Below are positions 6,134 to 11,919 of a stretch of DNA of 11,919 bases, one piece after another. Below the pieces are notes generated by a model, which saw only the letters and a program-made list of their open reading frames with translations, was not told where the DNA came from and made no database searches. The DNA comes from Gammaproteobacteria bacterium. GTDB taxonomy: Bacteria > Pseudomonadota > Gammaproteobacteria > JAPPPA01. The stretch covers positions 2,963 through 14,881 of the forward strand of contig JAPPPA010000300.1 in the NCBI GenBank assembly GCA_028817755.1, given 5' to 3'. Made by a program: the position numbers and the translations under genes. The first letter of the stretch is position 1; every line of letters begins with the position of its first letter.

Positions 6134-6646
6134 ATGAAACAATTCTTACCGTTGAATGTGGCTGTGCTGACTATTTCAGACACGCGCACATTGGATACAG
6201 ATAGCTCCGGCCAAGTGTTAGAAGATGGCTTAAGGGCCGCTGGTCATCGTCTAGCGCAGCGTGCCATTGAGCCAGATGATATCTACCGAATCCGTGCGCG
6301 GGTGAGTGCTTGGATTGCAGAAAACGGTATTGATGTTGTGATTACTACAGGTGGCACTGGTGTGACCGGCAGAGATGGTACGCCAGAAGCCATAACGCCA
6401 CTGTTAGATAAAGTGGTAGAGGGCTTTGGCGAATTATTTCGACAAGTTAGCTATGAAGAAATTGGTGTGAGTACTTTGCAGTCGCGCTGTTTGGGTGGGG
6501 TTGCTAATGGTACGTTTGTGTTTTGTGTGCCTGGCTCCAGTGGTGCTTGTAGGACAGGCTGGGAAAAGATTTTGTTACCTCAGCTAGATGCCAGGACAAA
6601 GCCTTGTAATTTTGCTGAGCTGATCCCGAGGTTAAAAGAACAATAA
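6134..6646 (+). CDS. moaB: Molybdopterin biosynthesis protein MoaB (MogA/MoaB family)
   Basis: The MogA/MoaB family acts in molybdenum cofactor synthesis, where the related MogA adenylylates molybdopterin. The precise role of E. coli MoaB is not settled. The length of 170 residues equals E. coli MoaB. The conserved nucleotide/pterin-binding run VVITTGGTG (68-76) is followed by the family Asp (D81) and TPEAITPLLD (83-92). EEIGVSTLQSRCLGGVANGT (108-127), VPGSSGACRTGWE (132-144) and LDARTKPCNF (151-160) match MoaB rather than MogA. An AGGA lies only two bases before the ATG, an unusually short spacing, but the N-terminus aligns well. The TAA stop shares its last A with the galE ATG (TAATG), linking a cofactor gene to the sugar cluster. 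No other molybdenum cofactor genes are in view. Confidence 0.9.
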   Translation: MKQFLPLNVAVLTISDTRTLDTDSSGQVLEDGLRAAGHRLAQRAIEPDDIYRIRARVSAWIAENGIDVVITTGGTGVTGRDGTPEAITPLLDKVVEGFGELFRQVSYEEIGVSTLQSRCLGGVANGTFVFCVPGSSGACRTGWEKILLPQLDARTKPCNFAELIPRLKEQ

Positions 6647-7659
6647 TGAAAGTGCTTGTAACCGGTGGGGCGGGGTACATTGGCAGCCACGCGTGCTTAG
6701 AGCTGCTAGAAGCGGGTTATGAAGTTGTTGTTATAGATAGCTTGGTAAATAGCTCTGTTGAGTCATTACGGCGCGTTGAGCGGCTAACGGGCAAAAGCCT
6801 TACCTTCTGCAAGGCCGATATTGCTAACCGAGATACGCTTACTGAACTATTTACTAATCACAAGTTTGTAGCGGTTATGCATTTTGCCGGCTTAAAGGCG
6901 GTTGGTGAGTCGGTTCAACAACCATTGCGCTATTACCAAAATAATATTAGCGGTAGTTTAGTGCTGTTTGAAGTGATGCAAAAGGCTGGAGTTAAAACGC
7001 TAATCTTTAGTTCTTCAGCTACCGTGTATGGCGCGCCAGAGAGTCTACCTATTAAAGAGTCCGCCGCTGTAGGCACGACTAATCCGTATGGCAGCACGAA
7101 GCTGTTTATTGAGTATATGCTCAAAGACTTGTTTGTGGCAGATGACTCATGGCGCATTGCTCTGCTGCGCTATTTCAACCCTGTTGGTGCACATGTGAGT
7201 GGTCAGATAGGTGAAGACCCAAACGGGCCGCCCAATAATTTGATGCCATATATCTCTCAGGTAGCCGTTGGAAAGCTGAACAAGCTTAACGTTTACGGGA
7301 CTGACTACCCTACGCAGGATGGAACTGGCGTGCGAGATTACATTCATGTGGTTGATCTAGTACGGGGTCATATTGCCGCTTTAAGGGTGTTGTCGGCGTT
7401 AGAAGAGGGAGAGGTGATTACTGCCAACTTGGGTACGGGCAATGGTCAAAGTGTGTTGGAGATGGTAGAAGCGTTTGAACTGGCTAGTAAAAAGCCGGTG
7501 CCGTATGAAGTGGCGCCACGTCGAGAGGGCGATATAGCCGAGTGCTGGGCAGATAGCTCGTATGCGGCTGATAGATTAGATTGGCGAGCTGAATATGGGG
7601 TTGCGCGCATGTGTGAAGATGCTTGGCGATGGCAAAAAAATAATCCGAAGGGCTACTAA
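6646..7659 (+). CDS. galE: UDP-glucose 4-epimerase (possibly also UDP-GlcNAc 4-epimerase)
   Basis: GalE is an NAD-dependent short-chain dehydrogenase/reductase that interconverts UDP-glucose and UDP-galactose in the cytosol. At 337 residues it matches E. coli GalE (338). It shows TGGAGYIGSH (6-15, the NAD-binding Rossmann motif), HFAGLKAVGES (79-89), FSSSATVYG (121-129) and NPYGSTK (146-152), with catalytic Y148 and K152, and RYFNPVGAH (175-183). The residue aligned with E. coli Tyr299 is C300 (GDIAECWAD, 295-303), the same small residue as human GALE Cys307, which is associated with acceptance of UDP-N-acetyl sugars. It begins with a one-base overlap with moaB and ends one base before pgi, so it is probably co-translated with both. 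It likely supplies UDP-Gal or UDP-GalNAc to a surface polysaccharide. Confidence 0.94.
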   Translation: MKVLVTGGAGYIGSHACLELLEAGYEVVVIDSLVNSSVESLRRVERLTGKSLTFCKADIANRDTLTELFTNHKFVAVMHFAGLKAVGESVQQPLRYYQNNISGSLVLFEVMQKAGVKTLIFSSSATVYGAPESLPIKESAAVGTTNPYGSTKLFIEYMLKDLFVADDSWRIALLRYFNPVGAHVSGQIGEDPNGPPNNLMPYISQVAVGKLNKLNVYGTDYPTQDGTGVRDYIHVVDLVRGHIAALRVLSALEEGEVITANLGTGNGQSVLEMVEAFELASKKPVPYEVAPRREGDIAECWADSSYAADRLDWRAEYGVARMCEDAWRWQKNNPKGY

Positions 7660-7660
7660 A

Positions 7661-9211
7661 TTGAATAGTACGGCGACACAGCAGCTAGATAAGCATTATG
7701 GAATTATTCGAGCCTTGCGAATGGTTGACCTATTTGATGCTGACCCCCAACGTGCGGCACATTTCAGCATAGAAGTCGGCCCTTTATTTTGCGATTTCAG
7801 CAAAAACAAAATTGATGACGAAACTGTTCGACTATTAGTGAGCTGGGCTGAAAGTCAGAAGCTGCCAGCCGCGATCAAAGCTTTATTTGAAGGTAAGTTA
7901 CTTAACACAACCGAAAAGCGTGCGGCACTTCATACAGCACTGAGAAGCCAAGACGGTAAGGCATGCTATATAAATGGCTCAGATGTCGCCCCAGAAATAG
8001 CGATAACCAAGCAAAAGATGCAGCAGTTTGTTAGTCAAATTAGGGCCAACAAAAGTATTAATTACATTATAAATATAGGCGTGGGCGGCTCAGACCTAGG
8101 GCCTAAAATGGTCACCCGAGCTTTGTCGCGTAAAGCTGGGCATCAACGATTTGAGTCTTATTTTCTGTCTAACATAGATGGCCATGTATTAGATGACATA
8201 CTGGCTAGCTGTGAACCATCAGAAACGCTTGTAATTGTTACAAGCAAAACGTTTACCACACTTGAAACTATGCATAACGCGGATAAGGTTAAAGCATGGC
8301 TGGATGATGCCGTCGGTGAGCAGGGAGCCAATGAGCGAATTGTGGCGGTTACCGCAAGCCCGGAGCGGGCCCAAGAGTATGGTGTGGCCCAGGGTAATAT
8401 TTTTCCATTTTGGGAATGGGTCGGTGGGCGCTACTCGTTATGGAGTGCTGTTGGTTTAAGTATTGCTCTTTGTGTTGGCTGGGATCGGTTTGAAAAGTTA
8501 CTTGCTGGCGCAGCAGAGATGGACCGGCATTTTGCTGAAGCGCCGCTTGATAAAAACTTACCTGTGATATTGGCTCTGCTAGGCTGTTGGTACCGTAATT
8601 GGTTCGACTATCGCAGTCATTGTGTCGTGCCCTATGATGAACGCCTTAAATATTTCGTGCCTTACTTGCAACAGCTTGATATGGAATCAAATGGTAAGGC
8701 TGTAGGTAGAGCAGGCGATAGTGTTTCGGTTAAGACCGGCCCGGTTATTTGGGGGCGTCCGGGTAGCAATAGCCAGCATGCGTTTTTTCAATGGTTGCAC
8801 CAAGGGAAGGACATAGCTCCGGTCGACTTTATTGTTGCTAGAAAAGCGAAACATAAGCACCCTGAAACACACCAGCTTTTGGTTGCAAACGCTATCGCAC
8901 AAGCGGAGGCGTTGCTGTGTGGTAAGCAGGCGCCTGGGGGGCAGCCACACCGGCAATTTGATGGAAACCGGCCCAGTAATTTCATTTTGTTAGAAAAGTT
9001 GAATGCTTTTAGCATAGGAATGCTAGTCGCCTTGTATGAGCATAAAGCTTTTGCACAGGGTTGGTTATGGGGAGTTAACAGCTTTGATCAATGGGGGGTT
9101 GAGCTGGGCAAGCACTTGGCTAGTACTATTTTCTATCAATTCACCCATGATGATCATTGTGGCCATGATGCTTCTACACAAGGGCTGCTTAGTCGCGTAT
9201 CACTTAAGTAG
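7661..9211 (+). CDS. pgi: Glucose-6-phosphate isomerase
   Basis: Pgi interconverts glucose-6-phosphate and fructose-6-phosphate in the cytosol and here can feed GDP-mannose synthesis. I chose the TTG at 7661, one base after the galE stop and about ten bases after GAAGG. The resulting N-terminus lines up with E. coli Pgi, whereas an ATG at 7595 would need a 65-base overlap with galE. The product is 516 residues. Motifs are DFSKNKI (45-51), INIGVGGSDLGP (137-148), SKTFTTLETM (195-204), WEWVGGRYSLWSAVGLSI (251-268), MESNGK (341-346, E342), GSNSQHAFFQWLHQG (368-382, H373) and FDQWGVELGKHLA (475-487, K484). It is about 33 residues shorter than E. coli Pgi. The main loss is a loop before DGNRPSNFILL (434-444), which does not remove catalytic residues. 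Confidence 0.95.
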   Translation: MNSTATQQLDKHYGIIRALRMVDLFDADPQRAAHFSIEVGPLFCDFSKNKIDDETVRLLVSWAESQKLPAAIKALFEGKLLNTTEKRAALHTALRSQDGKACYINGSDVAPEIAITKQKMQQFVSQIRANKSINYIINIGVGGSDLGPKMVTRALSRKAGHQRFESYFLSNIDGHVLDDILASCEPSETLVIVTSKTFTTLETMHNADKVKAWLDDAVGEQGANERIVAVTASPERAQEYGVAQGNIFPFWEWVGGRYSLWSAVGLSIALCVGWDRFEKLLAGAAEMDRHFAEAPLDKNLPVILALLGCWYRNWFDYRSHCVVPYDERLKYFVPYLQQLDMESNGKAVGRAGDSVSVKTGPVIWGRPGSNSQHAFFQWLHQGKDIAPVDFIVARKAKHKHPETHQLLVANAIAQAEALLCGKQAPGGQPHRQFDGNRPSNFILLEKLNAFSIGMLVALYEHKAFAQGWLWGVNSFDQWGVELGKHLASTIFYQFTHDDHCGHDASTQGLLSRVSLK

Positions 9212-9401
9212 TTTTATAGCGCTTGTTTACTGTGCATATAAGCCAGGCCTCGGCTTGATCAAATGATGATTGACGGTTGTTTTGCAGGCCATCTCGCTGA
9301 TGGTTGGCGTATTTTTAGCCCAGTTGGGCCATAATGTTCCCATATCTATCCTATCGTTTTTATATCTGCCACGGCATTAGTCGTGTTTTAGGTTTTTATT
9401 T
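9212..9401. other. 190-base gap between pgi and gmd
   Basis: This is the longest non-coding stretch in the window. I see no gene, no RNA fold I can support and no convincing intrinsic terminator. AAGCC/GGCTT (9240-9256) forms a 5-bp stem with no T-run. CCCA/TGGG at about 9319-9328 is a short palindrome. A 4-bp CACG/CGTG stem near 9370-9383 is followed by TTTT but is too weak to call. The gap probably marks a transcription-unit boundary inside the sugar cluster. I saw no ops (GGCGGTAG) RfaH element. Confidence 0.5.
9324..9352 (+). promoter_or_regulatory. Weak candidate promoter for gmd-fcl-manC
   Basis: TTGGGC (9324-9329) and TATCCT (9347-9352) are spaced by 17 bases, about 50 bases before the gmd GTG. 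The -35 match is three of six and the -10 match four of six. A promoter is expected in this gap, but this assignment is tentative. Confidence 0.2.
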
Positions 9402-10529
9402 GTGAAAAAGAAAGCATTAATTACTGGTGTGACTGGCCAAGATGGTTCTTACTTGGCGGAGTTTTTGCTGGAAAAAGGTTATGAGGTTCATGGTATTAAG
9501 CGCCGCGCTTCGTCATTTAATACCGAGCGTATTGACCATATTTATCAAGACCCTCATGTAGACAATGCCGATTTTATTTTGCACTACGGCGATTTGACTG
9601 ACAGCTCTAACCTTACTCGCATATTGAAAGAGGTACAGCCGGACGAAGTTTACAACCTAGGTGCGCAATCGCACGTGGCGGTATCTTTTGAGTCTCCAGA
9701 GTACACGGCTGATGTTGACGCTATCGGCACGCTTCGCTTACTCGAGGCAATTCGTTTCTTGGGGCTGGAGAAAAAAACTCGGTTTTATCAGGCTTCAACG
9801 TCTGAACTTTATGGATTGGTTCAAGAAATACCCCAAAAAGAAACGACACCTTTCTATCCGCGCTCACCTTATGCTGTGGCGAAAATGTACGCGTACTGGA
9901 TCACTGTAAATTATCGTGAAGCTTATGGCTTATATGCGTGTAACGGCATTTTGTTTAACCATGAATCCCCTCGTCGTGGCGAGACTTTTGTTACGCGCAA
10001 AATTACTCGGGGCCTCGCCAATATTGCACAAGGCTTAGAAAACTGTCTTTACATGGGCAATATGGATGCTTTGCGTGATTGGGGCCATGCTAAAGATTAT
10101 GTGCGTATGCAGTGGATGATGCTGCAACAAGACCAAGCCGAAGATTTTGTTATTGCGACGGGCGTGCAATATTCAGTAAGGCAATTTATTCAGTGGTCGG
10201 CCCAAGAGCTGGGCATTCAGTTAGAGTTTTCTGGCGATGGTGAAGCAGAGATTGCTACCGTTGTAGCTATTGAGGGTGACCAAGCACCAGCTTTAAAGTT
10301 TGGTGATGTTATCGTGAGGGTGGACCCGCGCTACTTCCGCCCCGCGGAGGTAGAGACGCTACTTGGCGACCCAAGCAACGCTAAAAATAAATTAGGGTGG
10401 ACACCAGAAATTTCAGTACAGGAAATGTGTGCGGAAATGGTGTCGGAAGACCTAAAAGCGGCTCAGCGCCATGCCTTTTTAAAAGCTCATGGGCACGATG
10501 TGAGCGTGTCGCTAGAAGAGGGTCGCTAA
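9402..10529 (+). CDS. gmd: GDP-mannose 4,6-dehydratase
   Basis: Gmd converts GDP-D-mannose to GDP-4-keto-6-deoxy-D-mannose using bound NADP, the first committed step to GDP-L-fucose, GDP-rhamnose, GDP-perosamine or GDP-colitose. The 375 residues match E. coli Gmd (373). Motifs are TGVTGQDGSYLAE (8-20, Rossmann loop), KRRASSFNTERIDHIY (33-48), YNLGAQSHVAVSFE (84-97), QASTSELYG (130-138) with T133 and E135, YPRSPYAVAKMYAYW (152-166) with Y157 and K161, and FNHESPRRGETFVTRKI (185-201). The C-terminal DPRYFRPAEVETLLGDP is also typical. The start is a GTG with only a weak AGG upstream. It is followed one base later by fcl, so the GDP-L-fucose branch is the expected one. Confidence 0.97.
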   Translation: MKKKALITGVTGQDGSYLAEFLLEKGYEVHGIKRRASSFNTERIDHIYQDPHVDNADFILHYGDLTDSSNLTRILKEVQPDEVYNLGAQSHVAVSFESPEYTADVDAIGTLRLLEAIRFLGLEKKTRFYQASTSELYGLVQEIPQKETTPFYPRSPYAVAKMYAYWITVNYREAYGLYACNGILFNHESPRRGETFVTRKITRGLANIAQGLENCLYMGNMDALRDWGHAKDYVRMQWMMLQQDQAEDFVIATGVQYSVRQFIQWSAQELGIQLEFSGDGEAEIATVVAIEGDQAPALKFGDVIVRVDPRYFRPAEVETLLGDPSNAKNKLGWTPEISVQEMCAEMVSEDLKAAQRHAFLKAHGHDVSVSLEEGR

Positions 10530-10530
10530 G

Positions 10531-11490
10531 GTGGCGCGGATTTTTGTTGCGGGCCATAACGGCATGGTAGGCAGCGCTATTGTACGTGCTTTATCTGGCG
10601 TTGCAGGAAATGAGGTTGTTACCGCGAATCGTGACCAGCTAGATCTTTGTAACCAAGTGGCGGTGGAGGAGTTCTTCCAAAGCCATCAAATCGATCAAGT
10701 CTACTTGGCGGCTGCCAAGGTGGGAGGGATTCACGCCAATAACGAATATCCGGCTGATTTCATCTATCAAAACCTAATGATCCAAGCTAACGTGATTGAT
10801 GCTGCCCATCGGCATGGCGTGCAAAAATTACTATTTTTGGGGTCCAGCTGTATTTATCCGAAATTAGCCCCACAGCCTATGACGGAAGCGGCATTGCTTA
10901 CTGGCACATTAGAAGCCACTAATGAGCCTTATGCTGTAGCCAAAATCGCCGGTATTAAATTGTGTGAAAGCTATAACCGACAGTATGGGCGTGACTATCG
11001 TTCGGTGATGCCAACCAACCTGTACGGTGAAAATGATAATTTTCACCCCGAAAATTCCCACGTAATTCCGGCGCTTATTCGCCGCTTTCATGATGCCAAG
11101 TTGGCTAAGGCAGAGGTTGTCCCCGCTTGGGGTACAGGAAAACCCATGCGAGAATTTTTGCATGTGGATGATATGGCGGCTGCTTCTATCTTTGTAATGA
11201 ATTTAGATACTGAGGTCTATCAGGCTCAGACTGACCCGATGCTTTCACATATCAACATTGGCACCGGTATTGATTGCACTATTAAAGAGCTCACTGAAAC
11301 CGTAGCTGCTGTTGTCGGTTATAACGGAAAGATAGAGTGGGACCTTACTAAGCCTGACGGCGCGCCTAGAAAATTAATGGATGTTTCTCGCCTCCATCGG
11401 CTTGGGTGGGTCGCTGGTGTTTCGCTTACGGACGGCTTAGAAAAAACCTACAGCTGGTTTACTGAAAATCAAGGTTCTGCCCGACTGTAG
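10531..11490 (+). CDS. fcl: GDP-L-fucose synthase (GDP-4-keto-6-deoxymannose 3,5-epimerase/4-reductase)
   Basis: Fcl (WcaG) epimerises C3 and C5 of GDP-4-keto-6-deoxymannose and then reduces C4 with NADPH, giving GDP-L-fucose. The 319 residues compare with 321 in E. coli. Visible are AGHNGMVGSAIVRAL (7-21, NADP-binding), AAKVGGIHANNEYPADFIYQN (61-81), LGSSCIYPK (103-111) with S106 and C107, NEPYAVAKIAGIKLCESYN (131-149) with Y134 and K138, PTNLYGENDNFHPENSHVIPA (161-181) with H177, and GTGKPMREFLHVDD (205-218). These include the expected Ser-Tyr-Lys set plus the acid/base Cys and His. The start is a GTG one base after the gmd stop (TAAGGTG), indicating translational coupling, and manC follows after 34 bases. 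Confidence 0.97.
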   Translation: MARIFVAGHNGMVGSAIVRALSGVAGNEVVTANRDQLDLCNQVAVEEFFQSHQIDQVYLAAAKVGGIHANNEYPADFIYQNLMIQANVIDAAHRHGVQKLLFLGSSCIYPKLAPQPMTEAALLTGTLEATNEPYAVAKIAGIKLCESYNRQYGRDYRSVMPTNLYGENDNFHPENSHVIPALIRRFHDAKLAKAEVVPAWGTGKPMREFLHVDDMAAASIFVMNLDTEVYQAQTDPMLSHINIGTGIDCTIKELTETVAAVVGYNGKIEWDLTKPDGAPRKLMDVSRLHRLGWVAGVSLTDGLEKTYSWFTENQGSARL

Positions 11491-11499
11491 GCTAACCTT

Positions 11500-11520
11500 T
11501 AGGTAGTTACCTAGTACTAG
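11500..11520. repeat. Two overlapping palindromes between fcl and manC
   Basis: TAGGTA-GT-TACCTA (11500-11513) is an inverted repeat with a 2-base centre. CTAGTACTAG (11511-11520) is a perfect 10-base palindrome sharing its first three bases with it. They fill most of the 34-base fcl-manC gap and end five bases before the manC ATG. No T-run follows, so they do not look like a terminator. They may affect manC translation or be chance. Confidence 0.4.
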
Positions 11521-11524
11521 TAAA

Positions 11525-11919
11525 ATGATTAACCTTATCTTATCTGGTGGCTCTGGCACGCGCCTGTGGCCGTTAAGTCGCACTTTATTGCCAAAGCAGT
11601 TTGTTCGTCTTTTTGATGATAGGTCCTTGTTTCAGGAAACCGTTCTAAGAAACAAAGAACTGGTCGACAAAGTATTGATCGTCTCAAATGCCGAGCAGTA
11701 CTTCCTCGCGGTTGATCAGTTAGGCCAGTTAGAGTACTCCGCTGCGGAGTTTTTACTTGAGCCTGTTGGTCGAAATACAGCACCAGCAATTGCTTTGGCT
11801 TGCCTATTGCAAGACCCGGAAGAATTGCTGCTGGTAACTACTTCTGATCATTTGATAAAAAATCAGGCTGCCTATAAGCAAGCGGTCAAAGAAGCCGCGG
11901 GGGCCGCGCAATCTGGCGC
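11525..11919 (+). CDS. manC: Mannose-1-phosphate guanylyltransferase (3' end outside window)
   Basis: ManC makes GDP-mannose from mannose-1-phosphate and GTP; many members also carry a C-terminal phosphomannose isomerase domain, which would lie beyond the edge. The first 131 codons are open from the ATG at 11525 to the right end. They show the nucleotidyltransferase signature LILSGGSGTRLWPLSR (4-19) followed by LPKQF (22-26), then LLEPVGRNTAPAIALAC (79-95) and VTTSDHLI (104-111), where many relatives read PxDH. The start fits the usual family N-terminus closely, although no clear Shine-Dalgarno sequence is present in the palindromic leader. Its product is the substrate of Gmd, so manC-gmd-fcl form a complete route from mannose-1-phosphate to GDP-L-fucose. 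Confidence 0.93.
   Translation, partial: MINLILSGGSGTRLWPLSRTLLPKQFVRLFDDRSLFQETVLRNKELVDKVLIVSNAEQYFLAVDQLGQLEYSAAEFLLEPVGRNTAPAIALACLLQDPEELLLVTTSDHLIKNQAAYKQAVKEAAGAAQSG

Noticed and set aside
7595..7660. ATG at 7595 as the pgi start
   Set aside because: It would overlap galE by 65 bases and add 22 residues with no counterpart in E. coli Pgi. The TTG at 7661 gives a natural N-terminus and spacing.
9240..9256. AAGCC/GGCTT hairpin after pgi as an intrinsic terminator
   Set aside because: The stem is only 5 bp and no T-run follows in the downstream direction.
9368..9400. Short CACG/CGTG stem followed by T-runs before gmd as a terminator or attenuator
   Set aside because: The 4-bp stem with an 8-base loop is too weak, and it lies within the leader just before the gmd start.
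11535..11789. Minus-strand open frame under manC
   Set aside because: It runs antisense to the well-supported ManC signature motifs and shows no recognisable protein features.

Overview
The window looks like chromosomal DNA of a gammaproteobacterium, possibly a marine one. The proteins align well by eye with Escherichia coli families (TesB, CysS, MoaB, GalE, Pgi, Gmd, Fcl), base composition is moderate, genes are tightly packed, and the tRNA-Arg(CCG) is of the usual gammaproteobacterial form. I saw no transposase, phage gene, CRISPR array or rRNA. Genus cannot be assigned from sequence reading alone.

Region 1 (1-2986, + strand) is a housekeeping run: a dihydroorotase cut by the window edge, a two-domain relative of 6-carboxytetrahydropterin synthase (QueD/PTPS fold) joined to it by an ATGA overlap, and acyl-CoA thioesterase II (tesB). 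Region 2 (2987-6037, - strand) reads, in transcription order, tRNA-Arg(CCG), cysS, sufE (ATGA overlap) and a polyprenyl-phosphate sugar-1-phosphate transferase of the MraY/WecA family. The stop codons of the transferase and tesB abut with no base between them. Region 3 (6134-11919, + strand) starts with moaB, which overlaps galE by one base. Then come pgi (TTG start one base after galE), a 190-base gap, gmd, fcl and the first 131 codons of manC.

Region 3 is a surface-polysaccharide nucleotide-sugar cluster. GalE interconverts UDP-Glc/UDP-Gal and, judged by a Cys at its specificity position, perhaps UDP-GlcNAc/UDP-GalNAc. Pgi supplies fructose-6-phosphate. ManC makes GDP-mannose, and Gmd plus Fcl convert it to GDP-L-fucose. 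The mannose-6-phosphate isomerase and phosphomannomutase steps would lie beyond the right edge or elsewhere. The lone MraY/WecA-like enzyme in region 2 could start the lipid-linked glycan, although it is separated from the cluster by about 2.1 kb and lies on the other strand.

I found no clearly new multi-gene system. The points most worth checking are the fused PTPS-like protein whose two halves appear to divide the catalytic and zinc-binding residues, the dihydroorotase with Gln in place of the first metal-binding His, the variant acidic motifs of the lone transferase, the tRNA-cysS-sufE arrangement, and the predicted broad specificity of GalE.
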